A DNA stretch of 64,000 nt, taken from assembly GCA_947491025.1 (NCBI GenBank), contig CANLIC010000021.1, forward strand, positions 1 through 64,000, given 5' to 3'. Below the pieces are notes generated by a model that searched no databases, had not been told where the DNA came from, and saw nothing but the letters and a program-made list of their open reading frames with translations. The stretch comes from Myxococcales bacterium (GTDB lineage Bacteria > Myxococcota_A > UBA9042). The stretch's first letter is position 1, and each line of letters begins with the position of its first letter. A program made the position numbers and the translations under genes. Positions 45,301-53,900 of the stretch are shown in pieces.

Positions 45301-46419
45301 CAACCGCTCCGCCTGCTCACGCGCCGTGGCGCCCAACTCCTCGCGGTCACCAGCGAGACCCCTCCCATCTTGCGGGTGATGGGCCGAAGCCTCGACAAGC
45401 TGATGCATTCCACGACCTTGCTGACTGCGCCGGTCCTGATGGAGACTGGGCCGAATCGGAGCGTCTATTTCCTCCAGCGCTCCTACTTCTCCGGACTGAC
45501 GCTCGATTCCGTCGAGAGGCGCGACCCATGGGGCCATTTGACCTGCACCTCCTGCCTGACGCAGCACGCCGCCGGCTGCGCTCAAGGCAGCGAGTGCGCG
45601 ACGGATTCATGCAATCTGGCGACCGGGCAGTGCGCAAGCAGCGTCAGCGCGTCCAACTGCGCCGATGGCAACGCTTGCACGGTCGAGACCTGCGTCGACG
45701 GCAAGTGCGTTCACACGCCTGCCCAGCCAGCCGAGAAGACCCCATGCGCGCTGTCTCCTTCCCTTTGCAAGAGCGGCACGGGGACCTGCGGCACCGGCGG
45801 CGTCTGTGAAGGCACGACGACCCCTGCGGTTTGCTCCACCATCCTGACCACCTCGCCCGAGTGCACCGACACGCGCTGCATCGACGCCAACGGCTGTGTC
45901 CACGGCGCGCACCCCATCTCGCAGGCGTGCAAGTACAACAAGGTCAGCCCGACGTCCGTGTGCGCCAACGACCAAGGCGTTTGCACCCCTATTGGCACCC
46001 CAACGGTCGTGGCGTCGAGCGGCCCCATCGAATACAAACACAGCATTTCCGTGCCTCTTGCTGACTTCTCGAAGGTCCAGACCGCGTTTGCGTGGCTTCG
46101 TCTCGAGGTCGAGGTCGAGATCGTGTTCACCCAGCTGCCGCTGAAATCGATGGCGCTGAACGACCTGAGCCTGGTCCTCGGTGTCACCCACGTGCGGCTA
46201 CGGGGCCCACAGGCGACGTGCTTGACCGACAAGGTGAGTCGGAGCTGCTTCCCGATCCTGTCGAGCAAGGCGACCTATGTGTTTCCCGACGACGGTGTCG
46301 ACAAGGGCCAGTGGAATCAGCTCTTTGCTCAGCCACCCAAGGGCGTCCTGACGCTCACCGTAGACGCCGAAGCCGTGGTGCGGATCAATTCGTGGAAGCT
46401 GACGTACCAGGTGAAGTAG
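39343..46419 (+). CDS. giant Cys-rich lipoprotein with propeller-like and C-terminal beta domains (2358 aa)
   Basis: The ATG at 39343 follows an AGGA RBS; the frame is open further upstream without coding character. Signal peptide with lipobox ALQAAC, then a Gly/Asp/Pro/Thr linker with 33-base repeats (to ~120). Residues ~233-806 hold about six long ~80-residue modules (EDGDLCNGTLYCDK ... CPTVDD ... C-x-P-K-T-G). Residues ~806-1696 are a long array of short repeats (CDDGNACTxDxCDxxxGC), the longest in the window. Residues ~1696-2063 lack cysteine and look like a beta propeller (EDMAVGSDGVIWVVGAAD, VTTTHMVFAAGRYG). A few Cys units lead to a C-terminal beta domain (~2222-2358). No enzyme motif seen. 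A surface scaffold or adhesin role is inference. Confidence 0.85.
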   Translation: MQTLPKTCARPTSGSSILIGLAVFALQAACAGPDGATGGPNGAADGADDSQGTGGLADSVGVDSAQGDTGGEDADAADGASPEDTNPADTTPPEDTAPADTTPPEETSPADTTAADTTPGACTTSADCQQPATGCLGNVCLAGTCTPQTLADGSPCDDGSACTAKAACAAGTCAATASIACDDGNPCTTDACDPKSGACTASPVAAGAACDDGDACISGTTCDASSACGGGVTTCGCQSLSDCAAFDDGDPCNGTLYCDLSATKPSCKVLPSSVVVCDPSLDSACVKTACSAFTGTCEALPLSDGSACDDGNPCTKGDACASGGCASEANTCQCQIAADCVGYEDGNVCNGTLYCDKSGPTNVCKVNPASIVACPKASGPCQLSACQGKTGTCKVSDAPDGSACEDGSAKTVGDACKQGVCAPGQSVAQCDSDDDCAKWEDGDFCNGVKFCNKATGLCQDNPATVVVCPTVDNTACSTVTCQPKSGLCLPIAAPDGKPCDDGDSCSAGDACAEGKCQASASVCECKADGDCKAKEDGDLCNGTLYCDKTTSACALNKATIVTCQTVDDGPCSVSTCAPKTGACAPKHAADGKACDDGSPCSADDACKGGACVGTKTCACTEDADCAAQDDGDLCNGTLYCNKKGGSCEVNPATLKVCPTVNDTACAKTQCQPKTGACALVPTSNGVACDADGNPCTKNDFCSAGVCKAGATACECYVDDDCAGLAAGNKCVQAMICDKASFQCKPGKQVVCDTSKDGACSATSCDPMDGVCKLALQPVGTLCGESAICAGAQVCDSNGACVPGAASDCDDADACTKDACDAKKGCTFAPLDSGACDDGSVCSDLDACSKGKCVGTSNDCSDASPCTDDACDPAKGCVHLPSAATSCDDGDLCSVGDFCLQGLCLPGSKVLGCDDGNPCTNDACDGKQGCVSKAQDGGKCDDDDGCTKLDACAAGSCKGVQLSCDDGSGCTVDSCDKDEGCQHKAQVAKACDDGNACTVGDACISSGLCASGQPKVCDDANPCTVDLCDPLQGCVQKEVVGSKCDDGNACTVNEKCDKGQCTGSPRDCDDGLVCSKDSCDKDAGCQYAVVAGSKCDDGNACTAGDACAKGGACVPGPGLSCDDNNGCTTDACDPSTGCTHKALDGIGCSDGDSCTQADKCVQGACKGSGKSCDDGLVCTTDGCDPAGGCTHKVQSGATCSDSDACTSGDACLQSGYCKPGAPVSCDDGKACTVDACLPQKGCQQTTKTGAACDDDNACTKGDACSDKAVCVGSPLSCDDGKACTTDSCDKLGGCKNEAQTDKPCDDGNACSIGDVCLASGVCSASGLKSCADSNGCTLDSCDPKLGCVNAVQDKASCDDGSACTAGDACVGSNCVGSPVACDDGQSCTKDSCDKAKGCVATPQPGTTCTDANACTQGDLCSAAGTCVPGAALACVDGVACTTDACNKDSGCTYNATNGAACNDNDACTTADLCAGTTCKGTPLGGGSVASCEDNNACTTDSCDVKTGCKNVAKTGSSCSDGSACTGGDLCTALGKCLGTKVTCNDNSVCTLDLCDVDTGCVFTKLSGPSCNDNKLCTLNDLCTDGVCGGVTKACDDGNECTTDSCDATKDCQNVASPTKPCNDGDECTTGDACADAACKGIAKNCGDGNDCTIETCHKLLGCQSTVAKLDAACTDGDACTADWCDGIGSCLTTPQLGSRSLPLGYRTEDMAVGSDGVIWVVGAADTEANGAFIARIPWAGKQPPLQLDNAALMWNRITPAPANAKQPAGFVVVGRTGDPALPIPAYLNKPALGARFSETGKIIAKGWIEFKGATFDMVDEVAVTTTHMVFAAGRYGATANGFGGWYGGPQFSATPNGVFVMTTDTQFSTLSTVFWPSGLPASEHVAVNGLHVTGANKVAVLVATTDGNKARTKLLLAPIADLTQVHAVDVWSAGLHGDTGWDDALRDRMMARSDGGFDLFFGSTDAMRFNSTGIHVASAKASNSVPFQPLRLLTRRGAQLLAVTSETPPILRVMGRSLDKLMHSTTLLTAPVLMETGPNRSVYFLQRSYFSGLTLDSVERRDPWGHLTCTSCLTQHAAGCAQGSECATDSCNLATGQCASSVSASNCADGNACTVETCVDGKCVHTPAQPAEKTPCALSPSLCKSGTGTCGTGGVCEGTTTPAVCSTILTTSPECTDTRCIDANGCVHGAHPISQACKYNKVSPTSVCANDQGVCTPIGTPTVVASSGPIEYKHSISVPLADFSKVQTAFAWLRLEVEVEIVFTQLPLKSMALNDLSLVLGVTHVRLRGPQATCLTDKVSRSCFPILSSKATYVFPDDGVDKGQWNQLFAQPPKGVLTLTVDAEAVVRINSWKLTYQVK
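39601..39690 (+). repeat. 33-bp imperfect tandem repeat in lipoprotein linker
   Basis: Nearly three units encode P-A-D-T-T-P-P-E-(D/E)-T-(A/S). The third unit is diverged and partial. It spaces the folded part from the lipid anchor. Confidence 0.75.
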
Positions 46420-46674
46420 CCCTGCGCGAAGCGGCAGGTCGCGGCGTCCCGTGCCGCAGCGTTGCGCCTAGGGCGCGGTCTCCAAGATGGCCCGGCTGGG
46501 CCGCGTCCGCAGCGCGCAAGGGCGAAGCCTCCGCCAAGCTGGGACGGAACGCGATCAGATCATCCCGACCCGCCGGATAGTGCCATACGATTCATCCGGC
46601 TTGTCACCCCAAGTGGCGGACCGTAGCGTGTCCAAAGCACCCGCTGCGTAGTCGGCGGCGGCAAGGGAGGCCCC

Positions 46675-46983
46675 ATGGACTTGCAACGGTTCTTTCGTGT
46701 TCTGGTGATCAGTGGCGGATTGCTGGCTCCGGCCTGCGGGACGAGCGAAGGCCAGACGGGCGATGGCTCGGTCGACGACGGGAGCGCCAACGATGGCCTC
46801 GCCGCCCAAGACGCGACCAGCAACGACGGCGCTGGCAACGACACGGCGGCGGCGGACACCGGCGCCACAGGCAGCGACGTCGCTGGCACGGACGCCGCCG
46901 CCAGCGCTGACGCCGGGGCCGACGCAGCCGAAGCGGAGCCCATGCCCTGCCCGTGGGCTGGAGCGGATCCGTGCGCGTGCTGA
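46675..46983 (+). CDS. lipoprotein leader, probable 5' half of a frameshifted ferritin-like lipoprotein (102 aa)
   Basis: RBS AAGGGAGG ends 4 bases before the ATG. The signal peptide ends in GGLLAPAC (lipobox) and is followed by a ~75-residue Asp/Ala/Gly/Thr linker and then MPCPWAGADPCAC-stop. As a separate protein it would be a leader and linker with no folded domain. The next frame (-1) begins inside its end with C-P-V-G-W and continues as a ferritin-like domain. Ferritin-like lipoproteins with this build are common in myxobacteria, so I read the two as one gene with a single-base frameshift near 46951. Confidence 0.6.
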   Translation: MDLQRFFRVLVISGGLLAPACGTSEGQTGDGSVDDGSANDGLAAQDATSNDGAGNDTAAADTGATGSDVAGTDAAASADAGADAAEAEPMPCPWAGADPCAC

Positions 46984-47699
46984 GCGATGGGGCGGCGCGC
47001 GACCTCGCCGGCCGCGTCTGGGCCCACCGGGCCGCAGCCGAGCGCGTCTCGAGCGCTCGCTACCGGCGCCTCGCCGCAGGCCTCTCGCGCTGCGGTGTGC
47101 CCGCGACGCTGGTCGAGCGGGCCGAGACGGCCGCTGTAGACGAGGCGCGCCACGCCGAGCTCTGTGCCGCGATGGCGGAGGAGCTCGGCGCGGCCGTGCC
47201 CGAGGCGCTGCCCACGCCCACCTGGCGGCCGCTGCGGGGCCGCGAGGACACGCTTCGCGAGGCTGTCGGCTTCTGCGCGCTGGCCGAGTCGATGAACGCG
47301 ACGTTGATGGCGGTCGCGCTGCGCCGCACCACCCATGCCTCGACTGCGGGTCTGCTGCGGGCGCTTCTGGCCGACGAGGTCCAGCACGCGCGCCTGGGGT
47401 GGGCGATCCTGACCTACGAGTCGAGCCGGGGTGGCTGCGCGGGGCTCTCGGAGGGCCTCGTGCCGATGCTCGAACAGGCGGTCAGCGAGGAGCTGCGCGA
47501 GGCCGGGTCGGCGCCAACCATCGAAGAAGATGGAGACGGCGCAGCCGACGCTGGGGCCGGCTACGGGCTGCTGTCGAGCCACGAGCGACTGGCGCTCATC
47601 GCCGCGACCTTGCGAGACGTCATCGTCCCTGGGTTGGAGCTTGCCGGCGTCGACGCTGGCTCGGTCACGGCATGGAGGCAGCGGCATTTGCCGGGCTAG
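46953..47699 (+). CDS. ferritin-like di-iron domain protein (248 aa from a GTG)
   Basis: The frame can only open at a GTG inside the preceding leader, without an RBS, which supports a frameshift rather than an independent gene. The domain keeps the full set of ferritin-like di-iron ligands: E30, E64-x-x-H67 (DEARHAEL), E112 (LAESMN) and E142-x-x-H145 (DEVQHARLGW). The helices in between are Ala/Leu/Arg-rich as in four-helix bundles. An iron-binding oxidase or stress role outside the cytoplasm would fit a lipoprotein. If the frameshift is real the leader is lost and the domain is unlikely to be made or exported. Confidence 0.7.
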   Translation: MGWSGSVRVLSDGAARDLAGRVWAHRAAAERVSSARYRRLAAGLSRCGVPATLVERAETAAVDEARHAELCAAMAEELGAAVPEALPTPTWRPLRGREDTLREAVGFCALAESMNATLMAVALRRTTHASTAGLLRALLADEVQHARLGWAILTYESSRGGCAGLSEGLVPMLEQAVSEELREAGSAPTIEEDGDGAADAGAGYGLLSSHERLALIAATLRDVIVPGLELAGVDAGSVTAWRQRHLPG

Positions 47700-47908
47700 C
47701 CGTTGACCGCAAAGCTTGGCGTCGGCTACGAGACTCGGTGCGTCGGCGGGCGCTGGCGCTGGGGTCCGGGACTCGCAGCAGCGTCTGGCAGCTGCAAGTC
47801 CTGCCGGGCCGATGCGCCGAGCCCGGTCCAGAGGCTGCTGCGGGGCGCGACCGGGCGAGAGGGCTGCGCGCAACACGCCATGCACTGCCATGGCCTTCTG
47901 GTGACGAC

Positions 47909-48643
47909 ATGCGGATCGAACGTCGCGCCGGCGAGCGCTTTCACACCGAGATCGGCTGGCTCGACAGCTGGCATACCTTCAGCTTCGGCGGCCACTTCGA
48001 CCCGCGCTGGCGCGGCTTCGGCAACGTGCTGGTCATCAACGATGACCGCGTCGCGCCGGGCGGCGGGTTCGCCACGCATGGCCACCGAGACATGGAGATC
48101 ATCAGCTACGTCGTCAGCGGCGCGCTCGGCCACCGCGACAGCATGGGCAACGGCTCCACGATTCGGCGCGGAGACATCCAGCGCATGAGCGCCGGGAGAG
48201 GCGTTCGCCACAGCGAAGCGAACGCGGGGAAGGGTCGCGAAGAGGTGCACTTCCTGCAGCTCTGGTTTCCGCCCGTGGCCCTCGGGATCGAGCCTGGGTA
48301 CGAGCAGCGCGCGGTAAGAGACGAAGATCGGCGCGACAAACTCGCGCTGCTCGCCGCGCCCCCTGGCGAAGGCGGCGTGGTGGCGGTGCATGCCGACGCG
48401 AGGCTGCTCGGTGCGCTCCTGGGCGACGGCGCCATCGTCATGCATCGAGTCGCAGCGGGCCGAGGCGCCTTTGTGCATGTGGTCACGGGTGAGTTGCTGG
48501 TCGATGGCGTCGCATTCGGCGCCGGCGACGGTGTCGGCATCGAAGGCGCCGACTTGGGCGCCGAAGGCGGTGTCGTGCGCATCGCAGGCGCCCGCGGCGG
48601 CGCCGAGGTGCTGGTGTTCGACGTCGCGTTGAACCCGAGGTGA
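47909..48643 (+). CDS. pirin family protein (244 aa)
   Basis: A two-domain bicupin of the pirin/YhhW type. The N-terminal metal site is complete: H57 and H59 (ATHGHRDMEI), H101 and E103 (GVRHSE). These lie in the family blocks GNVLVINDDRVAPGGGF, ALGHRDSMGNGSTIRRGDIQ and RMSAGRGVRHSE. Such proteins bind iron or nickel; some act as quercetin 2,3-dioxygenases, others as redox-sensing cofactors. No signal peptide, so cytoplasmic. The RBS is weak (GGTGAC); an open frame continues upstream but has no family similarity. The ~209 bases before the gene show nothing else. Confidence 0.85.
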   Translation: MRIERRAGERFHTEIGWLDSWHTFSFGGHFDPRWRGFGNVLVINDDRVAPGGGFATHGHRDMEIISYVVSGALGHRDSMGNGSTIRRGDIQRMSAGRGVRHSEANAGKGREEVHFLQLWFPPVALGIEPGYEQRAVRDEDRRDKLALLAAPPGEGGVVAVHADARLLGALLGDGAIVMHRVAAGRGAFVHVVTGELLVDGVAFGAGDGVGIEGADLGAEGGVVRIAGARGGAEVLVFDVALNPR

Positions 48644-49338
48644 GTGGTCCGCGTGACCAGGTGGGGATGGCGCGCGGCTGCAGCAGGCCCTGCGCGTCGC
48701 CAGCACGGGTGCGATCCCTGCGGTCGCGACGACCTCAACGCCCGGCCACTGGCTTGAGCCGGCAAGGGGCGTGGCACCTGGTGCGGGTGCGGCGTCTCAG
48801 TCATCGGCATCGCGTGGCGGACGCGGCGGGAGGCGGCCGGCGGCTTGGCTTGGACTGACGCTGACGCGAAGCTGCAGGTTGTCGTTGACCCGGATCACTC
48901 GCGGCCATCCACGGGCGAGTCGACGAGGACCGGTGCGGGCGACGGGCCCGTTTTGACGTCCCTTGGGCTCTACGCGGCGTCGCAGGCGGAGACGACGCGC
49001 AGGCAAACTCGGCGACGGCCGGCGAATCGGTGGAGTTCCAACCGGCTCAGGCCCATCTCCGACGCAGCGATACCACCATTGGGCCCCAGCGCCCTGCCCG
49101 GCTCACGGCGGCCGTCGCCAGCGCTGGACCCGCCCCTGCGGGCGTGAGAATTGCTAGGCTGGATGGGCCGAGGGTGACGGTCGCGAAGTCGTTGACGCTG
49201 CTGGGGGGCGCTGTCAGGCTCATTCGCGGCTGGTCGTCGCGGGAGTGGCATCGTCGCCTGTCGGCGTTGGGGCCTGCGTGTTCGCACGACACGAGCTGCA
49301 CTTTTCAAGAACGCGTCGTTTGAACTCGGAGGAACGTC
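48644..49338. other. long gap; no gene supported
   Basis: In 695 bases only short frames are open. One minus-strand piece (GWPRVIRVNDNLQLRVSV, around 48850-48900) reads slightly protein-like and could be the end of a decayed gene, but has no start or domain. The right end should carry the promoter of the membrane protein gene. Confidence 0.35.
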
Positions 49339-49929
49339 GTGAATGCAGCCTATTGGAGTGTCCAGGCGGTGGTCATCGCGTGCGGAATCTGGGTGCTCTT
49401 CGACACCCGAAAGCACAAGATCGGCAAGACGGAGGGTGGCGGCCTCTTCAACATGTCCGCGCCCCAGTGGGGAGTGGCCACGGTTGCGCTGTGGATCGTG
49501 GGCTTCCCCGCGTACGTCATCAAGCGCCGGTCGCTCATCGAGCGCGCTGCGAGTCAACCGGTTGAACCGGGGAGTCTGGGCACGGACCTGGCCAAGCTCG
49601 CCGGCACCGCGGCCTTGCTGGTCGTGCTGTTCGGTGGCTGGAGCGTCCCGGCGAAACCGGCAGAACTTCCGGCATGTGGAGGGCCGGAGGTTGGCAAGCT
49701 GCTCGAGCAGATTGCCGCCAACGCAGCCAAGGCCGGGAGCAACCCCGGGGCCTCCATCGGGTTCAGCGAGCGAATCGAAGTCAGCGTCGATGCCAAGCCG
49801 TCGCGGCGCCATTGCACTGCGATTGCGACTGCTGGCGGCAAGGCTGAGAACGTGCGGTTTCGCGTAAGTTGGCAGGACCAGGCGGCCGGAAGCTACACCG
49901 TGCGAATCGAAGGGGTCTCGAGCCGCTAG
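49339..49929 (+). CDS. small membrane protein with C-terminal extracytoplasmic domain (196 aa)
   Basis: A GTG start with a strong RBS (GGAGG, 6-base spacer). Three hydrophobic segments are visible: about 4-20 (YWSVQAVVIACGIWVLF), 41-60 (WGVATVALWIVGFPAYVIK) and 85-102 (LAGTAALLVVLFGGW). A ~90-residue C-terminal domain follows, with two cysteines (ACGGPEV, RRHCTAI) that could form a disulfide. Short loops such as DTRKHKIGK and KRRSLIERA are positively charged and likely cytoplasmic. I do not recognise the family. It stands alone between two long gaps. Confidence 0.7.
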   Translation: MNAAYWSVQAVVIACGIWVLFDTRKHKIGKTEGGGLFNMSAPQWGVATVALWIVGFPAYVIKRRSLIERAASQPVEPGSLGTDLAKLAGTAALLVVLFGGWSVPAKPAELPACGGPEVGKLLEQIAANAAKAGSNPGASIGFSERIEVSVDAKPSRRHCTAIATAGGKAENVRFRVSWQDQAAGSYTVRIEGVSSR

Positions 49930-50903
49930 GCGGGCCCAAGCCGCTGAGCCCGCCGGCTCTGCCCGGAGACCGAATCAGGCGCAAGCCGGGAAAGCCCAGG
50001 CCTCGCGGTCGCTTGAGCACATGATGTCATCGGCGCCGTCGGCTCTGGACCGACAAGGCGCGCCGTCACACACAGCGGGCCCCACTCGCGCCTTGGCCGT
50101 CACCGGCGGCACGGGCGGCAGCGCGCTGGTCTGGGCCGCCACCGTGGAGCGCCGGGCGGGGCGAGCCGTCACGCAGACGCGCGAAGACGACGAGATGTTC
50201 GTGCGGCGCTTGACCGCTCCATGCTACCGAAACGTCCCAAATCTCCAGGACTCGCTGGCCGGCGACCGGGTCCCGCTCGACGTCGCCGTGGAGTCGGCGG
50301 TCGTCGTTGGCGAACACCTTGGCGAGCTTGTTTGGGGGAACCACTGCGTTCGGACGGGAGTGCTCTTGTCTGCGACGACCGCGAGGGACAAGGCATTCCA
50401 GAGAGTACGCCAAGCTTTCTGACCATTTGCGCTTCGGCGCCAACCCGCCGCCAGGGGACATCCGACGGCCCGATGCTGCAGGTTCGGGCATTGAGTCTGT
50501 GAGCCTCTCCGATGCGCTGCCGGCGATGTGCGGGTGTTGACAACTCCACGGACGCGATAAGCGTTGCAGCGCCGAGGGTTCGGCCTGGCAACGCGGTGGC
50601 CTCGCGCCAGCGGAAGTCGCAGTCAGCAGGGGCGCAAGCGTCGTTGACGGCGGTGGGAGCGGCAGGCAGGCTGAAGCGGGCCTCGTCGGGGGGCGCTGGT
50701 CGCAACCAAGTGTGGGCCTGGGTCTCCTACACCCCTTGTCGAGATCCGACGGCGGCGTCGTCTGCGCAACGGTCGGGTGTGAGCGGAGCTCGGGGTGTTC
50801 GGGCGTCGTGAGGTGCGATCGTGGCGATGACGGCGACCTTGGCGGCAAGGGCGGCACGTGCCTTGGAAAGTGGCTCGGCCAACTGTGGCGAAGGGAGGCT
50901 TTG
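49930..50903. other. long gap (974 bases); no gene supported
   Basis: Frames are open in several phases, but none keeps protein-like text for more than a few dozen residues. A minus-strand piece near 50150-49975 (RPARRSTVAAQTSALPPV) and one near 50330-50210 may be remains of decayed genes. No transposase, RNA structure or repeat was recognised. The last ~100 bases presumably hold the promoter of the next giant gene. Confidence 0.4.
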
Positions 50904-53900
50904 ATGTCGGGACACGCTGCGCCAATGCTCTCGTGCCTGTTGAGGCGCGCCGGCGCGGCTGTGCTCCTGGCCGGCCTCACGGCTTTTGGTTGCGCCGCAC
51001 CGATCGCCGCAGACGGCGACGCGAATCCCGATGTCCTCGGCGTGGATGGCGCGGCGGACGCGACGGACGTCGGCGGCAGCGACGCCATCGAGGGCAGCGA
51101 CGACGGCGATTCCAGCGGCGACACCGACGGCAGCGACGGCGCGGCGATGGAGGACGTCGCCTGCGTCCCTGCCGACTGCGACGACCTCAACCCCTGCACC
51201 GCCGACACCTGCAGCGAAGGCACCTGCATCCACGGACCTGCGCCGTTGCCGAGCGGCGTGACAGCCAGCGGGTGCGAGGATGGCGACCCCTGCACGGTCG
51301 GCGATCTCTGCAAAGGCGGCGCCTGCGTCGGTGGCGGGCCCAAGGTCTGCGACGACGCCAATCCTTGTACCTACGACGCGTGCCTCGCAGGGACGGGCTG
51401 CCAGGGCGCACCTCAGGGCGGCGACTGCGACGACGGCGATCCCTGCACCGGCGGCGAGACGTGCGTGCAAGGGGCTTGCCTGGCCGCCAAGAACCTGGAT
51501 TGCAACGACGACAATGCATGCACCAGCGACACCTGCAAGGCGGGCCTGGAGGGCTGCGTCAACGTGCCGTTGTCGCAGTCGGCGACCGTCACCGCACCCT
51601 GCGACGACGGCGACGCGTGCACCGCGGGAGACGCCTGCAAGGCCGGCCTCTGCCAGTCTGGAGGCGCCGCCACCTGCGACGACGCCAACGCATGCACCAA
51701 GGACAGCTGCGACAAGGCCTCGGGCTGTGTCCACGTCGCGATGGCAGACGACCCCAAGGCGCCGCTGCCTTGCGACGACGGCGACGTCTGCTCGCTCGGC
51801 GACGCCTGCAGCGGGGGCGTCTGTCTGCCCACAGGCACGACGACCTGTGACGACGACAACGTGTGCACCGACGACGGCTGCGCCCCCAAGACGGGCTGCA
51901 CCCATGTCCCCAACAAGGCGGGCTGCGACGACGGCGACTTCTGCAGCGGCGTAGACGCCTGCGTCGACGGCAAGTGCGTGCCCGGGGCCAATGGCCCTGC
52001 GTGTGACGACGGCAACCCGTGCACCGACGACGTGTGCCAGAAGGGCTCCGGCTGTTCCACGACCGTCAACGTCGCGAGCTGCGACGACGGCAACGCCTGC
52101 ACCACCGGTGACGTGTGCAGCGACAAGGTCTGTCAGACGGGCGCGGCCAAGGCCTGCGACGACAGCAACCCATGCACCATCGACGCCTGCATCCCCGCGA
52201 CGGGCTGCAAGCAGACCGCCTCCGGCATGCCATGCGACGACGGCGATGCTTGCACCGCGGGCGGCCTCTGCAAAGACGGCACGTGCACCAAGGGCAAGGG
52301 CAAGCTCTGCGACGACGGCGACCCCTGCACCGACGACGGCTGCGACGCCAAAACGGGCGCATGCACCAAGGTGCCCAACGCCGCCTCGTGCGATGACGGC
52401 GACACCTGCACCAAGGGTGACGTCTGCAAGAACTCAGCCTGTACCGCGGGCAGCCTGAGCGCCTGTGACGATGGCAACACGTGTACGTTCGACCTCTGCG
52501 ACGCGATGAAGGGCTGCAAGTCTCTAGCGACCGCCGCGGCGTGCGATGATCAAGACGGATGTACCTTGGGCGACGTCTGCGAAAACGCCGCCTGCATCTC
52601 GGGCGCGGCCAAAGACTGCGCGACGGGCAATCCGTGCCAGGCCGGCTCCTGCACCGCGGGTGCCTGCACCAAGAGCCCTGCCAAGGAGGGCAGCGAGTGC
52701 GACGATAGCGACGTCTGCTCCGCCAATTCGAGCTGCAAGGGCGGCCAATGCGAGGCGGCAGTGGCGGGCGAAGTCCACCAGCAGCTCATCCAGATGACCC
52801 AGCCGGCCAAGATTCACGACGTGCTGCAAGGCGACGTCAGCGGGGACGGCCTCGACGACCTCGTGCTCCTGCTCGACGACGGCGACCATCCGCGGGTCCG
52901 TGTGCTTGTGAGCAAGGCCGACGGCAGCTTCACGGCGTCCGTGGCACAATCCTTCAGCAAAGCTGACACTTGTGTCGTCGGCGAGGGTCGCTGGCGGGGC
53001 GCGCTCGCGGACGTCAATGGCGACGGCAAGCTCGACCTGCTCTTTGGAGGTGCCTCGACCATGCAGGACTGCAACGGCGGCAAGACCCTCACCAAGCAGC
53101 TCCTCGTGGCGGCCTTCGCGGCCAATGCCGGCGACGGCGTGTTTGGGACGCCGAAGCCGATTGTGCCCGTTGAGCAGCTCGCTTCTGGATTGCACAGCGC
53201 CCGTACGGTCGCGATCGCGTGGGGTCGGTTCTCGCCGGGCGGTGCCAAGGAGCTCGCTGTGTGGAGTGTTGAGATCAAAGACGAAGCCGGTTCGGCTGGG
53301 ACAAGCAAGGGCACATGGCGCGTGTTCAAGCCGACCACCGAGTTGGGCAATGTCAGCTGGACGGCGCTCGCCGCGGCGCCTTCGGAACCGGTCGGCGACG
53401 CACTGCAGGCGCAGATCGGCTCGAAGGCGGCGCTTGCCAAGGTCGTCGATCTCGACGCCGACGGGCGGGACGAGATCGTCATGACGCCCATCTCCTTCGC
53501 CAACACCCCCATCGGCGGCGCGGTCTTTCACAACCCGGCGAGCAAGCCAGGCGGCATTTTGGTGGCGACCGGCTTGGGCGCCTTCGCCGGCAAGATCGGC
53601 TATGGGTCGGTCGTCGCCGTGGACTTCAACAAGGACGGCAAGCTCGATCTGCTGACGCACTATTTTGGCGACGCGGAGAAGAAGGCGGACTTCAAGACCG
53701 CCGCGCACGTGACCCTCGGCAATGGGCAGCCCTTGTGGTGGACCGACGCTTCGCTGCCCAAAGAGACCGTCATCGCCGCGCTCGATTCGCCGGTGGGGTA
53801 CGATGCGCACGCCTTGGTCGGAGCGACGGATTTCGACGGCGACGGCAAGCTCGACCTCTTCGGCGCGGCCGCTAAGAGCGGCCAGGATGCCCAACTGGTG

